Shown piece by piece: positions 39,825 through 51,693 of a stretch of 64,000 nt of DNA; position 1 is the first letter of the stretch; the number at the start of each line of letters is the position of its first letter. The stretch is from Clusia tigrina (taxonomy: Eukaryota; Arthropoda; Insecta; Diptera; Clusiidae), in contig OV050033.1 of assembly GCA_920105625.2 (NCBI GenBank), positions 113,235,700 through 113,299,699 of the forward strand. The letters are read 5' to 3'. Below the pieces are notes generated by a model. It had not been told where the DNA came from. It worked only from the letters and a program-made list of their open reading frames with translations, and did not search any database. Both the position numbers and the translations under genes were made by a program.

Positions 39825-41859
39825 ATTAGGGCCATTTGAAGGTTTATCAGTGTTTGATTTGGGACTCAAGGGTAGCATAGCTTTGAGCGATAACTTAAAT
39901 TGACAAGAGGCTCGAGTACTTTATTGTTACAAAATTTCAAGGTTTTATGACGCTCCAGTAAAAAGTTACAGGCATTTGTATGTTGCAAACTTTGATAGTT
40001 GTAGGACGTACCGTATAGAAGTTAGGGCCATTTGAAGTTTTATCAGTGTTTGACGTGGGACTCAAGGGTAGCATAGCTTTGAGCGATAGCTTAAATTGAC
40101 AAGAGGCTCGAGTACTTTATTGTTACAAAATTTCAAGGTTTTATGACGCTCCAGTAAAAAGTTGCAAGCATTTGTATGTTGCAAACTTTGATAGGTGTAG
40201 GACGTACCGTATAGAAGTTCTGGCCATTTGAAGTTTTATCAGTGATTGATTTAGGACTCAAGGGAAGCATAGCTTTGAGCGATAGCTTAAATTGACAAGA
40301 GGCTCGAGTACTTTATTAGTAAAAAGTTACAAGTATTTGTATGTTGCAAACTTGGATAGGTGTAGGACGTACCATATAAAAATTAGGGCCATTTGAAGGT
40401 TTATCAGTGTTTGATTTGGGACTCAAGGGTAGCATAGCTTTGATCGATAGCTTAAATTGACAAGAGGCTCGAGTACTTTATTGTTACAAAATTTCAAGGT
40501 TTTATGACGCTCCAGTAAAAAGTTACAAGCATTTGTATATTACAAACTTTGATAGGTGTAGGACGTACCGTATAGAAGTTAGGGCCATTTGAAGGTTTAT
40601 CAGTGTTTGATTTGGGACTCAAGGGTAGCATAGCTTTGAGCGATAGCTTAAATTGACAAGAGGCTCGAGTACTTTATTGTTACAAAATTTCAAGGTTTTA
40701 TGACGTTCCAGTAAAAAGTTACAAGCATTTGTATGTTGCAAACTTTGATAGGTGTAGGACGTACTGTATAGAAGTTAGGGCCATTTGAAGTTTTATCAGT
40801 GATTGATTTGGGTCTCAAGGGTAGCATAGCTTTGAGAGATAACTTAAATTGACAAGAGGCTCGAGTACTTTATTGTTACAAAATTTCAAGGTTTTATAAC
40901 GCTCCAGTAAAAAGTTACAGGCATTTGTATGTTGCAAACTTTGATAGTTGTAGGACGTACCGTATAGAAGTTAGGGCCATTTGAAGTTTTATCAGTGTTT
41001 GACGTGGGACTCAAGGGTAGCATAGCTTTGAGCGATAGCTTAAATTGACAAGAGGCTCGAGTACTTTTTTGTTACAAAATTTCAAGGTTTTATGACGCTC
41101 CAGTAAAAAGTTGCAAGCATTTGTATGTTGCAAATTTTGATAGGTGTAGGACGTACCGTATAGAAGTTTGGGCCATTTGAAGTTTTATCAGTGATTGATT
41201 TGGGACTCAAGGGCAGCATAGCTTTGAGCGATAGCTTAAATTGACAAGAGGCTCGAGTACTTTATTAGTAAAAAGTTACAAGTATTTGTATGTTGCAAAC
41301 TTTGATAGGTGTAGGACGTACCATATAAAAATTAGGGCCATTTGAAGGTTTATCAGTGTTTGATTTGGGACTCAAGGGTAGCATAGCTTTGAGCGATAGC
41401 TTAAATTGACAAGAGGCTCGAGTACTTTATTGTTACAAAATTTCAAGGTTTTATGACGCTCCAGTAAAAAGTTACAAGCATTTGTATGTCACAAACTTTG
41501 ATAGGTGTAGGACGTACCGTATAGAAGTTAGGGCCGTTTGAAGGTTTATCAGTGTTTGATTTGGGACTCAAGGGTAGCATAGCTTTGAGCGATAGCTTAA
41601 ATTGACAAGAGGCTCGAGTACTTTATTGTTACAAAATTTCAAGGTTTTATGACGCTCCAGTAAAAAGTTACAAGCATTTGTATGTTGCAAACTTTGATAG
41701 GTGTAGGACGTACTGTATAGAAGTTAGGCCCATTTGAAGTTTTATCAGTGATTGATTTGGGTCTCAAGGGTAGCATAGCTTTGAGCGATAACTTAAATTG
41801 ACAAGAGGCTCGAGTACTTTATTCTTACAAAATTTCAAGGTTTTATGACGCTCCAGTAA
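39825..41859. repeat. Mixed satellite following the 1145-bp HOR
   Basis: The same monomer types continue in a changed order. TTATGACGTT recurs at 40698, 1702 bp after 38996 (7 x 196 + 2 x 165), so this resembles an expanded 9-monomer version of the 6-mer. TTGCAAATTTTG and GGGCAGCATAG variants appear. No gene is seen. Confidence 0.82.
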
Positions 41860-42643
41860 AAAGTTACAGGCATTTATATGTTGCAAACTGTGATAGTTGT
41901 AGGACGTACCGTATAGAAGTTAGGGCCATTTGAAGTTTTATCAGTGTTTGACGTGGGACCCAAGGGTAGCATAGCTTAGAGGGATAGCTTAAATTGACAA
42001 GAGGCTCGAGTACTTTATTGTTACAAAATTTCAAGGTTTTATGACGCTCCAGTAAAAAGTTGCAAGCATTTGTATGTTGCAAATTTTGATAGGTGTAGGA
42101 CGTACCGTATAGAAGTTTGGGCCATTTGAAGTTTTATCAGTGATTGATTTGGGACTCAAGGGCAGCATAGCTTTGAGCGATAGCTTAAATTGACAAGAGG
42201 CTCGAGTACTTTATTGTTACAAAATTTCAAGGTTTTATGACGCTCCAGTAAAAAGTTACAGGCATTTGTATGTTGCAAACTTTGATAGTTGTAGGACGTA
42301 CCGTATAGAAGTTAGGGCCATTTGAAGTTTTATCAGTGTTTGACGTGGGACTCAAGGGTAGCATAGCTTTGAGCGATAGCTTAAATTGACAAGAGGCTCG
42401 AGTACTTTATTGTTACAAAATTTCAAGGTTTTATGACGCTCCAGTAAAAAGTTGCAAGCATTTGTATGTTGCAAATTTTGATAGGTGTAGGACGTACCGT
42501 ATAGAAGTTTGGGCCATTTGAAGTTTTATCAGTGATTGATTTGGGACTCAAGGGCAGCATAGCTTTGAGCGATAGCTTAAATTGACAAGAGGCTCGAGTA
42601 CTTTATTGTTACAAAATTTCAAGGTTTTATGACGCTCCAGTAA
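41860..42643. repeat. Two 392-bp dimers
   Basis: The alternation of TTACAGGC with GATAGTTG and GTTTGACGTGG, then TTGCAAATTTTG and GGGCAGC, occurs at 41860-42251 and 42252-42643 (GTTTGACG landmark at 41949 and 42341). The first copy has private changes (GGGACCCAAGG, GCTTAGAGGG). Confidence 0.85.
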
Positions 42644-45600
42644 AAAGTTACAGGCATTTGTATGTTGCAAACTTTGAGAGGTGTATGACGTACCGTATAG
42701 AAGTTAGGGCCATTTGAAGTATTATCAGTGTTTGATTTGGGACTCAAGGGTAGCATAGCTTTGAGCGATAACTTAAATTGACAAGAGGCTAGAGTACTTT
42801 ATTGTTACAAAATTTCAAGGTTTTATGACGCTCCAGTAAAAAGTTGCAAGCATTTGTATGTTGCAAACTTTGATAGGTGTAGGACGTACCGTATAGAAGT
42901 TAGGGCCATTTGAAGTTTTATCAGTGTTTGATTTGGGACTCAAGGGTAACATAGCTTTGAACGATAGCTTAAATTGACAAGAGGCTCGAGTACTTTAATG
43001 TTACAAAATTTCATGGTTTTATGGCGCTCCAGTAAAAAGTGGCAAGCATTTGTATGTTGTAAACTTTGATAGGTGTAGGACGTACCGTATAGAAGTTAGG
43101 GCCATTTTATCAGTGTTTGATTTGAGATTCAAGGGTAGCATAGCTTTGAGCGATAGCTTAAATTGACAAGAGGCTCGAGTACTTTATTGTTACAAAAATT
43201 CAAGGTTTTATGACGCTCCAGTAAAAAGTTGCAAGCATTTGTATGTTGCAAACTTTGATAGGTGTAGGACGTACCGTATAGAAGTTTGGGCCATTTGAAG
43301 TTTTATCAGTGATTGATTTGGAACTCAAGGGTAGCATAGCTTTGAGCGATAGCTTAAATTGACAAGAGGCTCGAGTACTTTATTAGTAAAAAGTTACAAG
43401 CATTTGTATGTTGCAAACTTTGATAGGTGTAGGACGTACCGTATAGAAATTAGGGCCATTTGAAGTTTTATCAGTGTTTGATTTGGGACTCAAGGGTAGC
43501 ATAGCTTTGAGCGATAGCTTAAATTGACAAGAGGCTCCAGTACTTTATTGTTAAAAAATTTCAAGGTTTTATGACGCTCCAGTAAAAAGTTACAAGCATT
43601 TGTATGTTGCAAACTTTGAGTGGTGTATGACGTTCCGTATAGAAGTTAGGGCCATTTGAAGTTTTATCAGTGTTTGATTTGGGACTCAAGGGTAGCATAG
43701 CTTTGAGCGATAGCTTAAATTGACAAGAGGCTCGTGTACTTTATTGTTACAAAATTTCAAGATTTTATGACGCTCTAGTAAAAAGTTACAAGCATTTATA
43801 TGTTGCAACCTTTGATAGGTGTAGGACGTACCATATAGAAGTTAGGGCCATTTGAAGTTTTATCAGTGTTTGATTTGGGACTCAAGGGTAGCATAGCTTT
43901 GAGCGATAGCTTAAATTGACAAGAGGCTGGAATACTTTATTGTTACAAAATTTCAAGGTTTTATGACACTCCAGTAAAAAGTTACAAGCATTTGTACGTT
44001 GCAAACTTTGAGAGGTGTATGACGTTCCGTATAGAAGTCAGGGCCATTTGAAGTATTATCAGTGTTTGATTTGGGACTCAAGGGTAGTATAGCTTTGAGC
44101 GATAACTTAAATTGACAAGAGGCTCGAGTACTTTATTGTTACAAAATTTCAAGGTTTTATGACGCTCCAGTAAAAAGTTGCAAGCATTTGTATGTTGCAA
44201 ACTTTGATAAGTGTAGGTCGTACCGTATAGAAGTTAGGGCCATTTGAAGTTTTATCAGTGATTGATTTGGGACTCAAGGGTATCATAGCTTTGAGCGATA
44301 GCTTAAATTGACAAGAGGCTCGAGTACTTTATTGTTGCAAAATTTCAAGGTTTTATGACGCTCCAGTAAAAAGTTGCAAGCATTTGTATGTTGCAAACTT
44401 TGATAGGCGTAGGACGTACCGTATAGAATTTAGGGCCATTTGAAGTTTTGTCAGTGTTTGATTTGGGACTCAAGGGTAGCATAGCTTTGAGCGATAGCTT
44501 AAATTGACAAGAGGCTCGAGTACTTTATTGTTACAAAAATTCATGGTTTTATGACGCTCCAGTAAAAAGTTACAGGCATTTGTATGTTGCAAACTTTGAT
44601 AGGTGTAGGACGTACCGTATAGAAGTTAGGGCTATTTGAAGTATTATCAGTGTTTGATTTGGGACTCAAGGATAGCATAGCTTTGAGCGATAACTTAAAT
44701 TGACAAGAGGCTCGAGTACTTTATTGTTACAAAATTTCAAGGTTTTATGACGCTCCAGTAAAAAGTTACAGGCATTTGTATGTTGCAAACTTTGATAGTT
44801 GTAGGACGTACTGTATAGAAGTTAGGGCCATTTGAATTTTTATCAGTGATTGATTTGGGTCTCAAGGGTAGCATAGCTTTGAGCGATAACTTAAATTGAC
44901 AAGAGGCTCGAGTACTTTATTGTTACAAAATTTCAAGGTTTTATGACGCTCCAGTAAAAAGTTACAGGCATTTGTATGTTGCAAACTTTGATAGTTGTAG
45001 GACGTACCGTATATAAGTTAGGGCCATTTGAAGTTTTATCAGTGTTTGACGTGGGACTCAAGGGTAGCATAGCTTTGAGCGATAGCTTAAATTGACAAGA
45101 GGCTCGAGTACTTTATTGTTACAAAATTTCAAGGTTTTATGACGCTCCAGTAAAAAGTTGCAAGCATTTGTATGTTGCAAATTTTGATAGGTGTAGGACG
45201 TACCGTATAGAAGTTTGGGCCATTTGAAGTTTTATCAGTGATTGATTTGGGACTCAAGGGCAGCATAGCTTTGAGCGATAGCTTAAATTGACAAGAGGCT
45301 CGAGTACTTTATTAGTAAAAAGTTACAAGTATTTGTATGTTGCAAATTTTGATAGGTGTAGGACGTAGCGTATAGAAGTTAGGGCCATTTGAAGATTTAT
45401 CAGTGTTTGATTTGATACTCACGGGTAGCATAGCTTTGAGCGATAGCTTAAATTGACAAGAGGCTCGAGTACTTTATTGTTACAAAATTTCAAGGTTTTA
45501 TGACGCTCCAGTAACAAGTTGCAAGCATTTGTATGTTGCAAACTTTGATAGGTGTAGGACGTACCGTATAGAAGTTTGGGCCATTTGAAGTTTTATCAGT

Positions 45601-46804
45601 GATTGATTTGGGTCTGAAGGGTAGCATAGCTTTGAGCGATAACTTAAATTGACAAGAGGCTCGAGTACTTTATTGTTACAAAATTTCAAGGTTTTATGAC
45701 GCTCCAGTAAAAAGTTACAGGCATTTGTATGTTGCAAACTTTGATAGTTGTAGGACGTACCGTATAGAAGTTAGGGCCATTTGAAGTTTTATCAGTGTTT
45801 GACGTGGGACTCAAGGGTAGCATAGCTTTGAGCGATAGCTTAAATTGACAAGAGGCTCGAGTACTTTATTGTTACAAAATTTCAAGGTTTTATGACGCTC
45901 CAGTAAAAAGTTGCAAGCATTTGTATGTTGCAAATTTTGATAGGTGTAGGACGTACCGTATAGAAGTTTGGGCCATTTGAAGTTTTATCAGTGATTGATT
46001 TGGGACTCAAGGGCAGCATAGCTTTGAGCGATAGCTTAAATTGACAAGAGGCTCGAGTACTTTATTAGTAAAAAGTTACAAGTATTTGTATGTTGCAAAC
46101 TTTGATAGGTGTAGGACGTACCATATAAAAATTAGGGCCATTTGAAGGTTTATCAGTGTTTGATTTGGGACTCAAGGGTAGCATAGCTTTGAGCGATAGC
46201 TTAAATTGACAAGAGGCTCGAGTACTTTATTGTTACAAAATTTCAAGGTTTTATGACGCTCCAGTAAAAAGTTACAGGCATTTGTATGTTGCAAACTTTG
46301 AGAGGTGTATGACGTACCGTATAGAAGTTAGGGCCATTTGAAGTATTATCAGTGTTTGATTTGGGACTCAAGGGTAGCATAGCTTTGAGCGATAACTTAA
46401 ATTGACAAGAGGCTCGAGTACTTTATTGTTACAAAATTTCAAGGTTTTATGACGCTCCAGTAAAAAGTTGCAAGCATTTGTATGTTGCAAACTTTGATAG
46501 GTGTAGGACGTACCGTATAGAAGTTAGGGCCATTTGAAGCTTTATCAGTGTTTGATTTGGGACTCAAGGGTAGCATAGCTTTGAGCGATAGCTTAAATTG
46601 ACAAGAGGCTCGAGTACTTTACTGTTAAAAAATTTCAAGGTTTTATGACGCTCCAGTAAAAAGTTACAAGCATTTGTATGTTGCAAACTTTGAGAGGTGT
46701 ATGACGTGCCGTATAGAAGTTAGGGCCATTTGAAGTTTTATCAGTGTTTGATTTGGGACTCAAGGGTAGCATAGCTTTGAGCGATAGCTTAAATTGACAA
46801 GAGG
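42644..46804. repeat. Mixed satellite with one CTCGTG-lineage monomer
   Basis: Full-length and truncated monomers in irregular order. It includes the 7-bp-deletion monomer near 43105 and the first downstream copy of the CTCGTG monomer (43731). The segment 45,700-46,100 resembles 41,900-41,350-type monomer orders. No gene is seen. Confidence 0.8.
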
Positions 46805-49800
46805 CTCGTGTACTTTATTGTTACAAAATTTCAAGATTTTATGACGCTCTAGTAAAAAGTTACAAGCATTTATATGTTGCAACCTTTGATAGGTGTAGGA
46901 CGTACCATATAGAAGTTAGGGCCATTTGAAGTTTTATCAGTGTTTGATTTGGGACTCAAGGGTAGCATAGCTTTGAGCGATAGCTTAAATTGACAAGAGG
47001 CTCGAGTACTTTATTGTTACAAAATTTCAAGGTTTTATGACGCTCCAGTAAAAAGTTACAAGCATTTGTACGTTGCAAACTTTGAGAGGTGTATGACGTT
47101 CCGTATAGAAGTCAGGGCCATTTGAAGTATTATCAGTGTTTGATTTGGGACTCAAGGGTAGCATAGCTTTGAGCGATAACTTAAATTGACAAGAGGCTCG
47201 AGTACTTTATTGTTACAAAATTTCAAGGTTTTATGACGCTCCAGTAAAAAGTTGCAATCATTTGTATGTTGCAAACTTTGATAAGTGTAGGTCGTACCGT
47301 ATAGAAGTTAGGGCCATTTGAAGTTTTATCAGTGATTGATTTGGGACTCAAGGGTAGCATAGCTTTGAGCGATAGCTTAAATTGACAAGACGCTCGAGTA
47401 CTTTATTGTTACAAAATTTCAAGGTTTTATGACGCTCCAGTAAAAAGTTACAAGCATTTGTAGGTTGCAAACTTTGATAGGTGTAGGACGTAGCGTATAG
47501 AAGTTAGGACCATTTGAAGATTTATCAGTGTTTGATTTGATACTCACGGGTAGCATAGCTTTGAGCGATAACTTAAATTGACAAGAGGCTCGAGTACTTT
47601 ATTGTTACAAAATTTCAAGGTTTTATGACGCTCCAGTAAAAAGTTGCAAGCATTTGTATGTTGCAAACTTTGATAGGTGTAGGACGTACCATATAAAAAT
47701 TAGGGCCATTTGAAGGTTTATCAGTGTTTGATTTGGGACTCAAGGGTAGCATAGCTTTGAGCGATAGCTTAAATTGACAAGAGGCTCGAGTACTTTATTG
47801 TTAAAAAATTTCAAGGTTTTATGACGCTCCAGTAAAAAGTTACAGGCATTTGTATGTTGCAAACTTTGAGAGGTGTATGACGTGCCGTATAGAAGTTAGG
47901 GCCATTTGAAGTTTTATCAGTGTTTGATTTGGGACTCAAGGGTAGCATAGCTTTGAGCGATAGCTTAAATTGACAAGAGGCTCGTGTACTTTATTGTTAC
48001 AAAATTTCAAGATTTTATGACGCTCTAGTAAAAAGTTACAAGCATTTATATGTTGCAACCTTTGATAGGTGTATGACGTACCGTATAGAAGTTAGGGCCA
48101 TTTGAAGTATTATCAGTGTTTGATTTGGGACTCAATGGTAGCATAGCTTTGAGCGATAACTTAAATTGACAAGAGGCTCGAGTACTTTATTGTTACAAAA
48201 TTTCAAGGTTTTATGACGCTCCAGTAAAAAGTTGCAAGCATTTGTATGTTGCAAACTTTGATAGGTGTAGGACGTACCGTATAGAAGTTAGGGCCATTTG
48301 AAGTTTTGTCAGTGTTTGATTTGGGACTCAAGGGTAGCATAGCTTTGAGCGATAGCTTAAATTGACAAGAGGCTCGAGTACTTTATTAGTCAAAAGTTAC
48401 AAGTGTTTGTATGTTGCAAACTTTGATAGGTGTAGGACGTACCAAATAAAAATTAGGGCCATTTGGAGGTTTATCAGTGTTTGATTTGGGACTCAAGGGT
48501 AGCATAGCTTTAAGCGATAGCTTAAATTGACAAGAGGCTCGAGTACTTTATTAGTAAAAAGTTACAAGTATTTGTATGTTGCAAACTTTGATAGGTGTAG
48601 GACGTACCATATAAAAATTAGGGCCATTTGAAGGTTTATCAGTGTTTGATTTGGGACTCAAGGGTAGCATAGCTTTGAGCGATAGCTTAAATTGACAAGA
48701 GGCTCGAGTACTTTATTGTTAAAAAATTTCAAGGTTTTATGACGCTCCAGTAAAAAGTTACAGGCATTTGTATGTTGCAAACTTTGAGAGGTGTATGACG
48801 TACCGTATAGAAGTTAGGGCCATTTGAAGTATTATCAGTGTTTGATTTGGGACTCAAGGGTAGCATAGCTTTGAGCGATAACTTAAATTGACAAGAGGCT
48901 CGAGTACTTTATTGTTACAAAATTTCAAGGTTTTATGACGCTCCAGGAAAAAGTTGCAAGCATTTGTATGTTGCAAACTTTGATAGGTGTAGGACGTACC
49001 GTATAGAAGTTAGGGCCATTTGAAGTTTTATCAGTGTTTGATTTGGGACTCAAGGGTAGCATAGCTTTGAGCGATAGCTTAAATTGACAAGAGGCTCGAG
49101 TACTTTATTGTTAAAAAATTTCAAGGTTTTATGACGCTCCAGTAAAAAGTTACAAGCATTTGTATGTTCCAAACTTTGAGAGGTGTATGACGTGCCGTAT
49201 AGAAGTTTGGGCCATTTGAAGTTTTATCAGTGTTTGATTTGGGACTCAAGGGTAGCATAGCTTTGAGCGATAGCTTAAATTGACAAGAGGCTCGTGTACT
49301 TTATTATTACAAAATTTCAAGATTTTATGACGCTCTAGTAAAAAGTTACAAGCATTTATATGTTGCAACCTTTGATAGGTGTATGACGTACCGTATAGAA
49401 GTTAGGGCCATTTGAAGTATTATCAGTGTTTGATTTGGGACTCAATGGTAGCATAGCTTTGAGCGATAACTTAAATTGACAAGAAGCTCGAGTACTTTAT
49501 TGTTACAAAATTTCAAGGTTTTATGACGCTCCAGTAAAAAGTTGCAAGCATTTGTATGTTGCAAACTTTGATAGGTGTAGGACGTACCGTATAGAAGTTA
49601 GGGCCATTTGAAGTTTTGTCAGTGTTTGATTTGGGACTCAAGGGTAGCATAGCTTTGAGCGATAGCTTAAATTGACAAGAGGCTCGAGTACTTTATTAGT
49701 AAAAAGTTACAAGTATTTGTATGTTGCAAACTTTGATAGGTGTAGGACGTACCATATAAAAATTAGGGCCATTTGAAGGTTTATCAGTGTTTGATTTGGG

Positions 49801-50435
49801 ACTCAAGGGTAGCATAGCTTTGAGCGATAGCTTAAATTGACAAGAGGCTCGAATACTTTATTGTTAAAAAATTTCAAGGTTTTATGACGCTCCAGTAAAA
49901 AGTTACAGGCATTTGTATGTTGCAAACTTTGAGAGGTGTATGACGTACCGTATAGAAGTTAGGGCCATTTGAAGTATTATCAGTGTTTGATTTGGGACTC
50001 AAGGGTAGCATAGCTTTGAGCGATAACTTAAATTGACAAGAGGCTCGAGTAATTTATTGTAACAAAATTTCAAGGTTTTATGACGCTCCAGTAAAAAGTT
50101 GCAAGCATTTGTATGTTGCAAACTTTGATAGGTTTAGGACGTACCGTATAGAAGTTAGGGCCATTTGAAGTTTTATCAGTGTTTGATTTGGGACTCAAGG
50201 GTAGCATAGCTTTGAGCGACAGCTTAAATTGACAAGAGGCTCGAGTACTTTATTGTTAAAAAATTTCAAGGTTTTATGACGCTCCAGTAAAAAGTTACAA
50301 GCATTTGTATGTTGCAAACTTTGAGAGGTGTATGACGTGCCGTATAGAAGTTAGGGCCATTTGAAGTTTTATCAGTGTTTGATTTGGGACTCAAGGGAAG
50401 CATAGCTTTGAGCGACAGCTTAAATTGACAAGAGG
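46805..50435. repeat. Irregular HOR marked by the CTCGTG monomer
   Basis: A distinctive monomer with CTCGTGTAC, TTCAAGATTTTATG, GCTCTAG, CATTTATATG and TTGCAACC starts at 46805, 47981, 49291 and 50436. Spacings are 1176 (6 x 196), 1310 (5 x 196 + 2 x 165) and 1145 (5 x 196 + 165). Neighbours usually include TTGTTAAAAAATTTC and GTATGACGTACC monomers. Truncated-monomer number differs between units, so unit length varies while the order is roughly kept. Confidence 0.87.
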
Positions 50436-50999
50436 CTCGTGTACTTTATTGTTACAAAATTTCAAGATTTTATGACGCTCTAGTAAAAAGTTACAAGCAT
50501 TTATATGTTGCAACCTTTGATAGGTGTAGGACGTACCATATAGAAGTTAGGGCCATTTGAAGTTTTATCAGTGTTTGATTTGGGACTCAAGGGTAGCATA
50601 GCTTTGAGCGATAGCTTAAATTGACAAGAGGCTCGAGTACTTTATTGTTACAAAATTTCAAGGTTTTATGACGCTCCAGTAAAAAGTTACAAGCATTTGT
50701 ACGTTGCAAACTTTGAGAGGTGTATGACGTTCCGTATAGAAGTCAGGGCCATTTGAAGTATTATCAGTGTTTGATTTGGGTTTCAAGGGTAGCATAGCTT
50801 TGAGCGATAACTTAAATTGACAAGAGGCTCGAGTACTTTATTGTTACAAAATTTCAAGGTTTTATGACGCTCCAGTAAAAAGTTGCAAGCATTTGTATGT
50901 TGCAAACTTTGATAGGCGTAGGACGTACCGTATAGAAGTTAGGGCCATTTGAAGTTTTGTCAGTGTTTGATTTGGGACTCAAGGGTAGCATAGCTTTGA
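50436..50999. repeat. Last CTCGTG-lineage monomer and flank
   Basis: The final copy of the CTCGTG monomer (50436), followed by the GTACGTTGC and GAAGTCAGGG monomers that also follow it near 31960, 43990 and 47070. Confidence 0.8.
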
Positions 51000-51693
51000 G
51001 CGATAGCTTAAATTGACAAGAGGCTCGAGTACTTTATTGTTACAAAATTTCAAGGTTTTATGACGCTCCAGTAAAAAGTTGCAAGCATTTGTATGTTGCA
51101 AACTTTGATAGGCGTAGGACGTACCGTATAGAAGTTTGGGCCATTTGAAATTTTATCAGTGATTGATTTGGGACTCAAGGGTAGCATAGCTTTGAGCGAT
51201 AGCTTAAATTGACAAGAGGCTCGAGTACTTTATTAGTAAAAAGTTACAAGCATTTGTATGTTGCAAACTTTGATAGGTGTAGGACGTACCGTATAGAAAT
51301 TAGGGTCATTTGAAGTTTTATCAGTGTTTGATTTGGGACTCAAGGGTAGCATAGCTTTGAGCGATAGGTTAAATTGACAAGAGGCTCGGGTACTATATTG
51401 TTACAAAATTGCAAGCTTTTATGACGCTCCAGTAAAAAGTTACAAGCATTTGTATGTTGCAAACATTGATAGGTATAGGATGCACCGTATAGAAGTTAGG
51501 GCCATTTGAAGTTTTATCAGTGTTTGATTTGGTACTCAAGGGTATCATAGCTTTGAGTGATAACTTAAATTGACAAGAGGCTCGAGTACTTTATTGTTAC
51601 AAAATTTCAAGGTTTTATGACGCTCCAGTAAAAAGTTGCAAGCATTTGTATGTTGCAAACTTTGATAGGCGTAGGACGTACCGTATAGAAGTT
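51000..51693. repeat. Block shared with 32842-33535
   Basis: GATAGGTTAAATTG, GGCTCGGGTACTATATTG, TATAGGATGCACC, GGTACTCAAGGGTATC and GAGTGATAAC occur in the same order here and at about 33000-33535 (and 35860-36400), at an offset of 18,158 bp. It contains the last truncated monomer in the window (51230). Confidence 0.87.
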
